Shown: positions 25,701-37,306 of the stretch, in pieces
How positions within the stretch are numbered: position 1 is the first letter of the stretch
How the letters are laid out: each line of letters starts with the position of its first letter
Source of the DNA: Temnopleurus reevesii
Taxonomy: Eukaryota > Echinodermata > Echinoidea > Temnopleuroida > Temnopleuridae
Assembly (NCBI GenBank): GCA_036244855.1
Contig: BQKZ01000428.1
Span: 91,011 to 155,010 of the forward strand
DNA: 64,000 nt
Reading direction: 5' to 3'
Made by a program: the position numbers and the translations under genes
Notes under the pieces: model-generated
Databases searched by the model: none
Seen by the model: only the letters and a program-made list of their open reading frames with translations
What the model was told of the DNA's origin: nothing

Positions 25701-28700
25701 ATATTATCAAATAACCATACGAAATTGGGAGTAGATAGTATATCCTGCGTAGTATAATCCCATTTTAAACTATTTGCCAATTTCAATTATTGTTGATAAC
25801 TTCATCCTGTTTTCACCATTTATCTATGATTAATTTGTATGTTTGAATCATAAACACCTTTTGAACACCGAACTCAACAGTTGTGCTAATATCTGCCGTT
25901 TTATCCGTCGGCGTATACTTCGAAATGATTTAAACAATTTTATAAAACACTTATTAAAACATCAAACTTACCAATTGTGTTATAATTGCTTCAAGTTTCC
26001 TACATACATGTAAAACCTTTAGTGTAATAAAACAACTTTTATATCAAAACCCAAACTTTATCATTGTGTCATTATCATTTAACAATTGTGTATATTTCGT
26101 TTGAACCATAAACACTTTGTTAACACCGAACTTATCATTGGTGCTATATTGTCTCACGTTTTATGTATAGAATCCTTCAGCGTTCTCCTGACACCGAAGA
26201 GGCGAAACGGTCCCATAAACGATCACCTTGGTAAAGGCGGTCTTGTGATGCTTTCTTCTTCCAAACACGGCAACACCATCAACTTCGCAGCTCTCCTCGA
26301 TGGCATAGTAGAATCAGACCGAACAAACGACGTCAATCTCATCGTCGACATCACGAGGAGAAACGAAGTCCTGAAGAGGATTGAGGTCACTGTTGGCAGC
26401 GAGGTAATTTCACATATTCCCGGGAATATAAAAATTATTGAAGGCAGAACATATCGAAATATAGGAATTAGAGCCCATACAATACAGGGCCACCAGGTAG
26501 AACAATACCTTAATTACTGATGTATCTACTTTGTTAAGATAAAACGTAATAGATAAATAAATAAATATAAATAAATAAGTGATTGCGCCCATCCAATAAT
26601 ACCACTGGGATTTCTCAGTGGGTTGTATAGTATTGAATATTCCCATCTCCTATCTGCGCTCAACCAATCATATCTTTCGGATCCCGAAGTGGGACACATA
26701 GTATTTGATATTTTTCCCTCTTCTGACTCCGTTCATCCAATCATATCACTGGGATTTCTCAGTGTGTTGCATAGTATTTAATATTTTCCTTCTCCTGACT
26801 GCGCACATCCAATCATATTTCTAGAATTTCGATGTTGGTTGTATAATATTAACTATTTTCCCTCTCCGGACGGCGCTTAGCCAATAGCACCACTAGAATC
26901 TCGAAGCGCATTCAATATTATTGACTATTACATAACATTTTATCATTGATTGTTTTTGTAGGCCATCGACCTTGTGGACGTTGTCGAATCAGTTCCGAGC
27001 TCGATCAAGAAGGCGATCACGAAAGGTCAGCTGAAGATGAGGGTGACGGTCCAAGACCAGGGAGAGATCGGAATGCTTGTCGGTAGCATCACACCTCTTA
27101 AAACATGCAACAGTGAGTCATACCAATACTCATATTTCAACTATTGTTCTTTTTTTCTGTAGAAAAGAAGGAAAGTTATCCCTAAATAAAATGCGAACAA
27201 CCACCAAAAAAAAATAGGGAGTGTAGACACCTATACAACTTACTCGAGCATTTTGCAATCATCTTATCAGTTATGTACCTTCCAAAATGATAACAATAAT
27301 AATAATAGTATTATATGAAAATATATGAATATATGAATATATGACTGTATGAAAATATATTTTAGTTGTAATATTATGTTTGTGTTACGCTTGAAAATTT
27401 CAAGCTTTGATCATTTCCAATGAGATTTGTTACCCTTCGTTAAGATAACCTGTTCATTCTGAAAAGACCTATTGTGGACATTCTTCAATGGTTTTGGCAA
27501 ATCATTAATGGCATGTTTCTTTTTTTTTTAAACATTACAGCCATCCACGCTGTTCTCTCTGGCAGCCAAGCCCTTGACAGATCCAAGACGACTGGCGCTA
27601 GTGGCTCTGCAATCTTTACCCTTGATGACGATGGCACAATCAATTACATGGTAAGTATCAATCAATCAATCAATCAATCAATCAATGTTTCAATGATTCG
27701 ACCTCACTCAAATAAAATGCAACAATTGTTTAAAACTATTTATTTACCTCTCATATATCTTAACTCATATATATCATTTAAATACCATTTGTAGTACATT
27801 TGACCCTCTTTTCCTATCCAGGTTCGATTGACTGGGCTACAAACAGAGGTCAGCGCCATCACTATTGAGATGCCGAGCAGAAACAGACGAAAGATTGTTG
27901 CTGATATCTTCGGAAACTACCGAGATGGAACGGTAAGAATTTTCAAATTTTTTAGAGCTTATTCCGGAAAATATCAGATTTAGTATCTATAGAAAGTAAT
28001 CGAGACTCCAGCAAATCATACTCACTGAAATTAAACTTATGTGCATGTATGGTTCTGTAATGGATTAGCTTACACAGTTCTTTCAGCGTTTGTAGAAAAC
28101 TGTTCATCCAAACAGCGCCCTCTAAATTGATCAAGAAACCACTGTCAATTTATTTCCATTTTTATTATCGATTTCATTTCCAACAAACTACAAATCAGAG
28201 TAAAAGTATAACAATAAAAAAAAATAAATGCTATATACATAATTTAAGCGTAATACGCATTATTTGTTTTCAAAATAATGATTTTTTTAAAAATTTATAC
28301 GTAAATGTAAAATCTTAGTTATGAAGGATGTTTTACAGCCTTTCTCACTTATTCCCTGGTGTATTGCAGGCTGTTGGAAAGTGGCTTCGACCTAAGCTAC
28401 GTGATGTCCAGATGTTCCTTCACGGGGAGCTTTACGTAAATGTAGCGACTGGCGCTTTCACAACGTCCGAGCTGCGCGGTCGAATCACCCAGCTACCTTA
28501 CCAGGGTCACATCAGGAGACATGCAAGTAAGTATTGACATGATTGCATCCCACCGCTGCCACCAATTTAACAACGTAAGGAATCAAGAGCTGGAGTTGTT
28601 TTTGTACAAATCATCAGGGATTTTGCGTTTCACAAAAAAAAGAAATGGCATTGTTGCATGGGCACAAAAGAAACAAAACGGAACAAAAAGTACATTGACA

Positions 28701-31700
28701 TATGTATGATTATGAATGTGTGATAACTTGATAACGTTTCTTTCAATGCGATTTTTGCAGTAATAGTGCAGTGCCATGGCCCCAGCCGTAAGTTCGCATT
28801 CGTGAAATTACCAACGTAACATATTGATTAGGTGAATCAAAGTGGTAAATCTTGCACTCATAGGCATGTTAAAAAAATCAGTATTCCCCCCCAATTTAAA
28901 AAAAATAAATTCCAATATTTTCCTTTTCTCCACTAAGAAATGCCAATCCAGATATTGGGTACCTGATGGATTAATCCTGATGGATTTATTTGCCCCCCCC
29001 CCCCTCTAAAGAAAGAGAGAAACAAGTCGAAAATTCAACAAAAATAAATTTTCTCTGTTCCTTCAAGAAATGCCAATCCAGATGTCGGGCTCACTGATGG
29101 ATCCGCTTCAGGAGACTGGAGCCGCCGGTCACGCCTGGATCGTCCTGGACGAGGAGTGTTCCCTCAACTATGAGATCTCCGTGGTCGGGCTCCACAGCAT
29201 CACCGAGGATGACATCGGTACGGACGGCCCTCCGACCACGCCTCACTTCTATGCAGAGATTGGCGAGATTGAGTCTGGGGAGAGCCGTGTCCGCTTGGTG
29301 CTGAACGCTTTCAGAGGAAACAGTGTAAGTAGATATGTGCCCTGCCGGTTAAAAAAAATCATCATCACAATAATACAGCTTCCTTTTAAAGTACAATTTC
29401 CTTCAAAATAAAGTACTATACCTGTCTAAAATATATAGTAATCAGCATCATGTTAATAGAGTTATTCTTAATTTTGAAAACAAAGAACGATTATATAATT
29501 CATTTTTATTTTCCTCCACTTATTGAAAATATATCACTTCAATTTTTACCCATATATGTATCTTCTTTCTTTTTCTTTCTCTTATTTGATATGTCTAGTT
29601 ATATTTATATTTCTTTATGGAGTGATACTTATTATGAGTATTTGTACCAAACTATCAAGCTTGATAAACATAGCTTTTAATTCTTTCATTTTTTATATGA
29701 TCAATTTTAGGCTCGAGGAACTTTAACGGATGTCAACCCAGGACTTCTTGAGAACATGGACAGAGGCCAAGCTTTCATTCAGATCAGTACTAAGAACCAC
29801 AGAGAAGGCGAAATCAGAGGGCAGGTGAGTGTCGTGATCTTTAATTAACTCTTCTCCAAATCGGCAACGTTTCACAACGGAATACGGTAGTTGTTTACTA
29901 AGTGTGTAATATAGATGCAAATAAGCTGTCACTGACAAAGAAACATAATCGTTGCATATATACAAATAAGTTTCAACAAATTACAAAATACATCCCACCG
30001 CTGCCACCCATTTAATTACGAAAAATTATTCATTTGCAGAGCTGTCTTGTATAGGTGAATTCCGACAGTTTTGTGAAGTCTAAAACACTTTGTCCTTGTA
30101 GAAACAATCCTACAAGCATTTTCTGCATGGTAAAGACACTGATGATGATGATTATGATGATCTTGATTAACATCATTTTCCCTTTTTCTCCCTGACCAGA
30201 TCATCCTACCAAACTCCTGCCACGGCGCGTCGAATGGTAACAACCTGGTGCCCGTTCACGACCCCATGCCCGCAATCAACGTCGATGACGAACCGAACTC
30301 GTGTTTCTTCGAAGGTCGATACCACGCCCCGATGTCGACTTGGTCACCGGACTATGATAGAAACTGCACCACATGTACTTGCAAGGTAGGCCTTGGAAGG
30401 AACATTTTGTCGGGATAGATATTGCTCGTAAATTGCCAAAAAGTGGAAGAAAGTTGAAATCATTACGATCGGTTGAGATTGGTAAAGATATTTTTGCCTT
30501 ATTCGAAGCTAATTTCTTGTGACAGTTTCAAAGACCACTGTTCCGATGTCTGTTACAGTGTCGTGGCGAACTGAAGAAAGATCCTGATTTTTAATGGGAA
30601 TATCTGACGTTGCCGTTTTAGCAATTACAAGCTCTTAATGAGAGAGGGTATGGGTGAACAATGTAATTAAACACTCCGGAATTTTCTTCAAGTAATAATT
30701 TGTTTCTCTTTCTTAATTAATTATATAAAATATTTCATATAAAACGATAACCATTTCTTTCCTAATTTTTTTTTCTGAACAGAAAACTGTTACGATCTGC
30801 GATCCAGTGATTTGCCCAGAACTAGAATGTGAAAACCCTGTAACCGTTCCCGGTGAATGCTGTCCTTCCTGCCCGAAACGTAAGTACCAACCTATGTATT
30901 TTAGAAGATAAATAAAGCATTGTATTTGCCATACGATGGGTTCTAGAAGCAATCGTAAAATCAGTCCGATCAATTTATGTAAAGTGCCCCAGAAATCACT
31001 TCGTCAGCGTATTATATACTCCTGTAACTACGGGAGCGCTGCATGAACACGTAGAAACTCCGCCATAGCGTTAAGTACAATGGCATACCACTTAAAGTAA
31101 TATTATTTCAAAAGATTTTATTTCAAAAGGATTTATTTCGATTGAATTGCTACGACTGGTCCGTCCAACAACCCCTCCCTAGTAGGCCAGATCGTAAAAT
31201 CGGTGACGACTTATACAACCCTCGTCAAGCCAATCCAAAGAAAGTTTTCCTTTTCCTTACTTTGATGATGACAAAACGACATCGCTCTTTAACATATATA
31301 TTCAAGGAAGTTGTATTTTACAAGTCCTTGGCATTTTGTCCTGCGTATGAACCATTCTTCCAACCACATCAAAGTCATGATCACTGATTGTGTACGATCT
31401 AGGCGATAATCGCTTGACCTCCAATGAAAGTGTAAACTTTTACTTTAATTGAGGTTTATGTCAGCTTCGTAGACAATCGAAACTTAAAGATTAAGGCTTG
31501 TTAGAGCACGATCTTAGGCAATGAGTGAATTAAGTTAATTTCCGACAAGTACGCCCGCTTCCTCACCATCCTCCCGAAGGGGCATCCAACTGCCAGGTTG
31601 GGGAGGAAAGGAACCGCGTTATTGGTGTAATCCCTGTCAGGGGTAATAGGTGTACCCCTTTAACGTCCCCATTGCCCAACCTTTTAACTCCTTCATAGGA

Positions 31701-34700
31701 TGTACACACCAGCGCGTAGGGTGCGATAAGAATTGTGGTGCACAACCGCGATTGGGGTGGATTTCTTGGCCGTGGGGACGGGGCTGAAGAGTGCAATCGC
31801 ATCTAGAATGTTTTCACTAGCAATCAATAAAAGCATGTCATGTTTGATCTGTTCGTTAATGATTGGGGGAGGTTGGAGACCGTATTGGAGGGAATGATGG
31901 CGAGTGGGAGAAACAAAGGAAGAGGGTTAAAGGAACGGGAGACAGCGGGGGCGAGGATATGAGGACAGACAGGGCTAGGGGAGAGAGGGAGGGAGGGAGA
32001 GAGAGAGAGGGGGAGAGAGAGAGAGATAGAGAGATAGAGAGAAAGAGAGAGAGAGAAAGAAAGAGATGGTGTACAACATGTATAGCAGACAAAAGAAAGT
32101 AGGGAGACGGTGAAAAAGAAGTGGTTAAATCGAACGCAACATAAAAAGACAGAGGGAAAGAGAATGGTCGATTTAGTCAGAACGGGACATCCTTATAATC
32201 CTCCTCTGAGCTCTTAAACCTAAAATTCGTGAGGAGCGCCAACTTTTCGGAAGGGACCGGCGCAAAAATAGCGGCCAAAGGGGAAGATGACACTAATCAC
32301 ACACTACACGCTCTACCCTCGGGCTATCGAAACTATTCTAAATAATGAACGGAGATTGCGAAATGAGTGTCAAATTGGAAACAGCTATCCAATTACCCAA
32401 TTGCAGTGATTTTACAAATATTTTTATTTGCCATAATTGTATGGCCATTTGGCAATTTGTCATAGGAAAGAATCGATATCGAGACCTCCGTGCGGCAAGC
32501 GATAACTATATCATTTTCATGCGGAGGTGTAGATACTATTACGCTAACAATGAATGTCCTTTGTACAGTACAAATATTTCCAACATATGGGTATATAAAT
32601 ATGGGTAGATATGTTATCATGTTAGGGATAAAAACACGCCGAACGCTCGGTATTTAAAGGTGGCAGAGGAAACAAATTCATAGTTATGAATCGAATTGTT
32701 GGTAAAAAAAAAAAAGACAATCATTTGTAACTTGAAAACATTTCATCTTGTATTTATTTTTGTAAGATATACACATGCACAAAAGATGTTGAGTTTCAAA
32801 CAACTCTGTGATCTAATCGAGGCTTATCAAAATGAGAAATGATTCAATAAAGTCACTCTGTTGCCCACGATGTGGAAACGTAAAAATAGTTTGACGTTTC
32901 GGCTGATATTTGCAGTCTTCTTCAGAGAATCATCATAGACCATATAATAATCATAATAATATGATTATCGCGTTTTTTGTATTGCAACACCTCAAAAGTA
33001 TAACGATGTAATAACTCTTGTATCTGTTCAGAACATTTATATTTCTCCCCCGTGCAATAGCATTTATGATGACATGATTTTAATATTAGTATCCTTTTAT
33101 TATCCCCCTTTTTTTATAACTTTTAGCGGAGGAACCGGAGGAGCCGGGCTGCCTTTTCAAAGGTGACAATAAGGTACATCGGGTCGGCACACAATGGCAT
33201 CCTTACATACCTCCTTTCGGCTATTCCCGATGCGTGCTATGTACTTGCATGGTTAGTTTTCGATTAAAAGCCTTTTAGTTTTTCGTTTATGATTTCACAT
33301 CAAATTCTGTCATCCATTTATGCGTGTGGCTTATTTCATATTAAATGATTTATCGCAACGATGTTCACATAATTTTGTCGTCAGTTCGAGTGCAGTGCAT
33401 TTCATATGGAATACTTGTCTTATGATTTAAAAGGACACGCTGATTTGAACTTTCAATTTTAAGCTTGGTGCATTTTCATTCGCTTCTCAAAATTGTTTTC
33501 ACACAAATTCAATTATTTCATTGGCTGATTCTTTGGAGTGAGGTGTTTTTATTTCTTCCATTTCATTTCTTCATATCGTAAATTGTTTCATGCTTGGCTT
33601 ATTGACAATATTGCACATACATGGTACGCATTATAAATCAACCAATCAGAGCAATGGTTTCAATGCATAAACTATGATACAACTTACATAATTGGCTGCC
33701 TTAATTTATCTTTGATTCTGATTGGTTGGTGAAGTATATGCAGTTTTCACGTTCTTTCGAATACGCTAACAATACTTCAAAAATATTCTGTCATGTCATA
33801 TTATTACAGGAAATCTTTGCAAGGCTTTTGTGTCGTAAAATACATTCATACAATTCCAAAAGCGTGTATAACTCTGATATCATCTGCTTCCCATGAAATA
33901 TCATGACTTCATCAATTTTTAAAAAGGGTGTATGAATTGATTTGTCGCATTCTCATCAAGTTTACCGCCGATTGGCTCTTTTACCGAAGACTATACTGCC
34001 ATTTTCTCATAGATGTTATATCATTTTAATTTATTTTACCATTTAGTCTGGAGGTCAGCTAAACTGTTCAAGACGTGCATGTCCCGTGCTGAATTGTCCT
34101 AAACCTATTCGACTTAACTCGGACGATTGCTGTCAAGTTTGTCCAGGTAAATCAAACTTCCAAAGAATGATTTAATCTACTCTAATATATGTGATCAAGA
34201 TTTGTCCAGGTAAATCAAACTTCCAAAGATGATTTAATATTATCTAATCGATGTGATCAAAATGTAAAAAAAGGTTAACCGACGTTATAACTCTTTTCAG
34301 ATTCAGATTCAGATATTTTTTATTTTTCACTCAAATCATAAAAATTACAATGTAATATAAACATGCATGAATATAAACGAGAAAAAAAAGTAAATTGTAA
34401 GACAGAATAACAAATGTTAAACATTATCACATATGGTACAAATATATAAATGGTACAAATATATAAACAAAAATATAAACTTTTGAAAGTGGATGGTATC
34501 AAATGTAAAAGCAACTAAATACACTTTCCATTTTATGTATAAATTTGTCAACGTATATTGCATTTTGTGTGATTGAATTTTATGGGTATCGCTATCTTTT
34601 ATGAATATTAACATTACAGTTACTTCCAACAAACTGACACTAGCATTCACAAAAAAAAAAACTACTAAAAATGCCCCGATCGTCGTTTTAATGTCTGAAC

Positions 34701-37306
34701 AGTAGAATTAACTGCATTTGATATTCAATTTGTAGAGGGAATAATGATTAAAATATTATTTCAAAATGAAAACTAATCTAAAATTTTACACTTTTTTCTT
34801 GCAGAACCAGAGCCAACAACACCCCTCCCACCTCTTGATGATACATTACTCCAGGCCGATGAAGTCGAAAAAGGTAAATGTTTGTTTTTATCTTAAAGTT
34901 GTCATCTTCACCCCAAACTGCATGCTTGTAATATTGCTGAAATGATGAATAAAAGTAACGTATGTCTCTCGGCTGTCAACGTGTATGTATTTACTTGTAT
35001 TCAGTATGAAGTATGAAAAGTAAAAAAAAAATTGTCTGTAATGTTCAAATGCCATGAAATTGCTATGTTGTTGAATATTCATTCTTTTCTCTCCCTTATT
35101 CTTCAAATTTCATTCTCTCTTTCACGTCACACTGTTTCTTCATAATCAACTTGTCAGGAATGGATGTTATGAATATGTCGTTATTAATATGAGTCGTATT
35201 GTTGCATGAAATATATAAGTCCATACTCTGGGACTGTTATACACGTGAAAGGAAAGTCATAAGCAAAGAGTAAAGGCATCGTAAGAACGTTATCCCTATC
35301 TCCAACTCCCATCCCATGTCTCTCTACCCCTCTACCTATTTCTACCCTTTTCTAAAAAAAAAAAAATCATCTCAATCATTTCTGTACACGCGTTACCTAT
35401 AAGTTATGTTCTATTTTGTAGAAAAAAAAAGTATCGTGAAGGAGCTCTTAGAAACCCTCTTCCATATTATTTCTTTTTATTTATTTTTCATATAATTTTA
35501 TTCAATATTATTTTACTACCAATTGTAATCCCGAACCCCGAATGGCGGCCGCGCACTGTCATAAAAGATGGGGTGGCCTCCTCTTGTTCAAAGACAATCG
35601 CAGGCCGCTATGTCTTTTGTTGTTGCAGATGCTTCGTCCGCCTATGCCCCCTTGCTATATGATTATAGTATATGGCACTTTGTACCCCTTGTGCTTACTC
35701 GTCGCATGTTTTTGTTCTCCCTATATCTTTCTTCCCTTTAGGATGTTCGTTTCTCGGTGAATTTTATAGAAACGGTGCCGAATGGCATCCTCTCGTTTCG
35801 CCCTTTGGCACAATGAGCTGCGTGAGGTGTAGGTGTCGGGTAAGCATTACACCTTAAGTTTTTATTGAGTGTAATCATGGGACATTCCATAGCAAAGTAA
35901 ATTTTAAAAAACACCCAAAGTGCTGTATATGACACCGATTTGAGCACAATAGAAAAGTGCTTACGTTAAACATTTGCTTTTTTGAACCTCGATAAACAGT
36001 AGGACTACTCTCGTCCACTTAACATTTTAGAAACATCGTTATTTTCAATATTTAAAGTAAAAACATACCTTTTGAATTGTTGTAATGTTACACTATGCAT
36101 TTACATGGTATTGTAAAATTATCAACATAGCATTTTTGTCGAATCCCTATACAGTTTACATCAAACCCAGTAAATATTTTGTGAAAAGTTAATGTATTCC
36201 TTGTTTGTGACATAGTGTTGCTTGTAACCTGCATAACATGATATCTTTAGATAAAATCTGAATAAAAAAATCAATTGTCGTATCGTCCTCATTTTCATGA
36301 AATGGAGGTAGTATTATGTGTTGCATGAAAACAAGCAAGTCTCGACATCGCAACAATTAAAAGTGCATCTTGTTCGAATGCGTGTATCTGTAAAGTAAGA
36401 TCACGTTTAATGTATATTGTCATATCGATTTCATGCATTAGTACCCATCGGCTACCGTAACTCCGTGAAATGGGAACGATATTGGTTATGAAAATATAAT
36501 GTTATAATATGTTTTATCAATTTTATTTTGAACAGAATGGTCAGGCGAAATGCAAGGGAAGAACCTGTCCTCAGCTTAGTTGTAAAGAAACAATCAGAGC
36601 GAAGGGAGAATGTTGTCCTACATGTAAAGGTAAGAGCAAAGTCCTGAAAGTATTTAGATCAATTATCCCTCTTCAGTAGACCGAAGTAATTCATTGTGAG
36701 TAGAAGGGATACACTAATTGGACAAACGTAGTGGCCTCATTCAAGCCTTCACTGTAGCTTCATGATCACAGGAAGAATGTTTCCCTATTCTTTCACCAAA
36801 CGGCTGTGACATGTGTTCAACATTTCTCTACATACTGAGAGGGAAGGGAATTTCTTCTGTGCGCCTCTAGCTATTGTAGGTGCTTCTATGGATGTTGTTT
36901 ACTTTGGCCAAATTCTTTGTCCATTATAATAATAATAATAATAATATCATATGATAATAATAATAATAATTATGATAATAACAATAATGATAATAATGAT
37001 GATAACAATGATGGTAATTCGAAATAGGAGCAGGGAAACAGAAATAAAACATTTCATTTTATCGTATGAAAATTAGAAGAAAATTTTCTTGTTTCAAAGT
37101 TAACTGCAGGATCAATTGTTATACATACATTTTAGATCGGGCAAAGTTATGGAATATCAAAGCCAGCTTATTCATTACTTTCCCCCATTTTTTTTCTTGC
37201 AGACGACACGTTATCAGAATCAACGTCAACAGCATCATCAACATTAGCAACAATATTAGAGATTGCCGCCGAAAAGAAATCGAGGAGAAAAGAGAAGCTC
37301 TCGTAG
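22624..37306 (+). CDS. chrd: Chordin (BMP antagonist), 5'-incomplete, 20 exons
   Basis: Secreted extracellular antagonist that binds BMP ligands through von Willebrand C (VWC) domains and is cleaved by tolloid/BMP1 proteases (family knowledge). Exons seen: 22624-22753, 23068-23178, 23699-23810, 24276-24363, 24510-24651, 26171-26403, 26962-27112, 27541-27650, 27822-27932, 28370-28526, 29068-29324, 29711-29824, 30200-30385, 30783-30879, 33127-33251, 34047-34146, 34805-34873, 35742-35839, 36536-36629, 37203-37306. All introns are GT-AG, the phases agree throughout, and the total is 2589 nt (862 codons plus TAG). Order: half VWC1, acidic linker, CHRD1-4, VWC2, VWC3, VWC4, Ser/Thr-rich then basic tail. 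This is the full chordin architecture minus the signal peptide and first VWC1 half. Vertebrate chordins are roughly 950 residues, so about 60-100 residues are missing. Exon edges are read by eye, so one or two could be off by a few bases. Confidence 0.95.
23068..23178 (+). CDS. chrd: Chordin exon: acidic linker between VWC1 and CHRD1
   Basis: This phase 1-1 exon encodes 37 residues rich in Asp, Glu, Ser and Thr, with no cysteine. In other chordins the segment after VWC1 carries the N-terminal tolloid cleavage site. The stretch SDGNYPDD is an acceptable candidate, but that is inference. Low complexity suggests a flexible spacer. Confidence 0.88.
23699..24651 (+). CDS. chrd: Chordin CHRD domain 1 (exons 23699-23810, 24276-24363, 24510-24651)
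   Basis: The domain covers about residues 81-194 of the visible protein. It starts AFVSILSGRLTSVDTRAVAR, continues through LHFTMHVSR and VFTGVLNTTLHVH, and ends HGEVRGRLIPH. The FxSxLSG opening and the GExRGxxxP ending are the CHRD signature. Introns are 465 and 146 bases long. The domain ends in phase 1 into the exon at 26171. Confidence 0.93.
23880..23948 (+). mobile_element. SINE/LINE 3' tail fragment
   Basis: agcgccatgagcaccgaaag, then gtgcgctatacaagtag and an (ATT)n end. The same tail ends the elements at 43280-43349 and 46333-46401, and it resembles the inverted tail of the SINEs at 53953 and 60811. L2-clade LINEs and SINEs have similar ends with GCGCTATA and ATT repeats. Confidence 0.7.
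24908..25131 (+). repeat. Tandem duplication in a chordin intron
   Basis: A ~90-bp block starting gactagggtcagatat and ending ttcgcacccagat occurs at 24908-24997 and 25042-25131, with a 134-base period and roughly 95% identity by eye. It lies in the 1519-base intron between CHRD1 and CHRD2. Confidence 0.85.
25850..26165 (+). repeat. Degenerate tandem array upstream of a CHRD2 exon
   Basis: About four diverged units with the shared theme aaacac.tt..aacacc.aac followed by caatTGTGct, beginning near 25850, 25943, 26029 and 26109 (80-93 base spacing). The array runs up to the acceptor of the exon at 26171. Confidence 0.55.
26171..27112 (+). CDS. chrd: Chordin CHRD domain 2 (exons 26171-26403 and 26962-27112)
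   Basis: The domain covers about residues 195-322. It begins SFSVLLTPKRRNGPINDH, includes INFAALLDGI, and ends with GEIGMLVGSITPL, a relaxed form of the CHRD ending. The 233-nt exon and its partner are separated by a 558-base intron that carries a regular 70-73 bp tandem array. The intron before 26171 has a second, more degenerate array. Confidence 0.92.
26586..26940 (+). repeat. Five-unit 70-73 bp array with CCAAT boxes in a chordin intron
   Basis: Units begin at 26586, 26656, 26729, 26801 and 26872. Each has a gcgc-like start, then CCAAT within 9-13 bases, then ctgggatttctc-like text and a pyrimidine-rich end. The final unit is shortened. The array fills most of the 558-base intron between the two CHRD2 exons. 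Confidence 0.8.
27541..28526 (+). CDS. chrd: Chordin CHRD domain 3 (exons 27541-27650, 27822-27932, 28370-28526)
   Basis: The domain covers about residues 323-448. It starts IHAVLSGSQALDRSKTTGAS, continues with AIFTLDDDGTINYMVRLTG, and ends LYVNVATGAFTTSELRGRI. Splice phases are 1-0, 0-0 and 0-1. Clean GT-AG junctions are present at all edges. Confidence 0.93.
28938..28981 (+). pseudogene. Non-functional copy of a chordin CHRD4 exon start
   Basis: Acceptor ctaag plus aaatgccaatccaga repeats the start of the real exon at 29068, at a spacing of 130 bases. Upstream intron bases are also similar. The copy reads KMPIQILGT and then a stop, so use of this acceptor would truncate chordin. Confidence 0.7.
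29068..29824 (+). CDS. chrd: Chordin CHRD domain 4 (exons 29068-29324 and 29711-29824)
   Basis: The domain covers about residues 449-572. It begins MPIQMSGSLMDPLQETGAAG, includes CSLNYEISVVGL, and ends with FIQISTKNHREGEIRGQ, the typical CHRD terminal strand. The acceptor and first 17 exonic bases of the 29068 exon recur about 130 bases upstream as a non-functional copy (see repeats). Confidence 0.93.
30200..30879 (+). CDS. chrd: Chordin VWC2 (exons 30200-30385 and 30783-30879)
   Basis: The VWC domain occupies residues 607-664: CFFEGRYHAPMSTWSP, then CTTCTC across the first exon end, then CDPVICPELEC and CCPSC in the second. A 34-residue link joins CHRD4 to VWC2. Its end, INVDDEPNSC, occupies the place where tolloid cuts other chordins just before VWC2, so cleavage before VDD is plausible (inference). 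The usual P-F-G of the first half is missing here, while it is kept in VWC3 and VWC4. Confidence 0.92.
30880..33126 (+). other. Largest chordin intron (2247 bases)
   Basis: It contains a purine array (GA)n at 31977-32066. No exon or transposon could be recognised in the rest. 31550-31810 is somewhat GC-richer with no coding support. Confidence 0.6.
31977..32066. repeat. (GA)n low-complexity array
   Basis: Interrupted gagagagg / gagagata repeats within a chordin intron. Confidence 0.95.
33127..34146 (+). CDS. chrd: Chordin VWC3 (exons 33127-33251 and 34047-34146)
   Basis: Residues 675-740. The first exon gives GCLFKGDNKV, then TQWHPYIPPFG and CVLCTC. The second gives CSRRACPVLNC and CCQVC. 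This is a complete ten-cysteine VWC domain with the W-H-P and P-F-G motifs used in BMP binding. The first donor is gttagt, slightly weak. The second exon's donor and the following 50 bases are tandemly duplicated. Confidence 0.93.
34138..34261 (+). repeat. Tandem 63-bp duplication across a chordin splice donor
   Basis: tttgtccaggtaaat and the next ~45 bases occur at 34138-34200 and again at 34201-34261 with few changes. The unit includes the last exon bases, the GT donor and the start of the intron, so two near-identical donors lie 63 bases apart. Use of the second would add 63 nt (21 codons). Confidence 0.85.
34805..34873 (+). CDS. chrd: Chordin exon: Pro/Thr linker between VWC3 and VWC4
   Basis: This phase 1-1 exon encodes 23 residues, starting EPEPTTPLPPLDD. 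It has no cysteines, and length and composition suggest a spacer. The acceptor follows ttttttcttgcag and the donor is gtaaat. As a 69-nt phase-matched exon it could be skipped without a frame change (inference). Confidence 0.85.
35742..36629 (+). CDS. chrd: Chordin VWC4 (exons 35742-35839 and 36536-36629)
   Basis: Residues 765-828. The first exon reads GCSFLGEFYRNGAEWHPLVS followed by PFG and CVRCRC. The second has CKGRTCPQLSC and CCPTC. This is a complete VWC domain with the same split position as VWC2 and VWC3. The intervening intron (696 bases) is AT-rich with no recognisable element. Confidence 0.93.
36924..37016. repeat. (ATA/ATG)n trinucleotide array
   Basis: Interrupted aataat and gataat repeats in the last chordin intron. 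Confidence 0.9.
37203..37306 (+). CDS. chrd: Chordin terminal exon and stop codon
   Basis: The exon begins DDTLSESTSTASSTLATILE and ends with the lysine/arginine-rich EKKSRRKEKLS before TAG at 37304-37306. The basic tail could aid retention on heparan sulfate (inference). The acceptor tttttcttgcag is strong. Confidence 0.88.
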
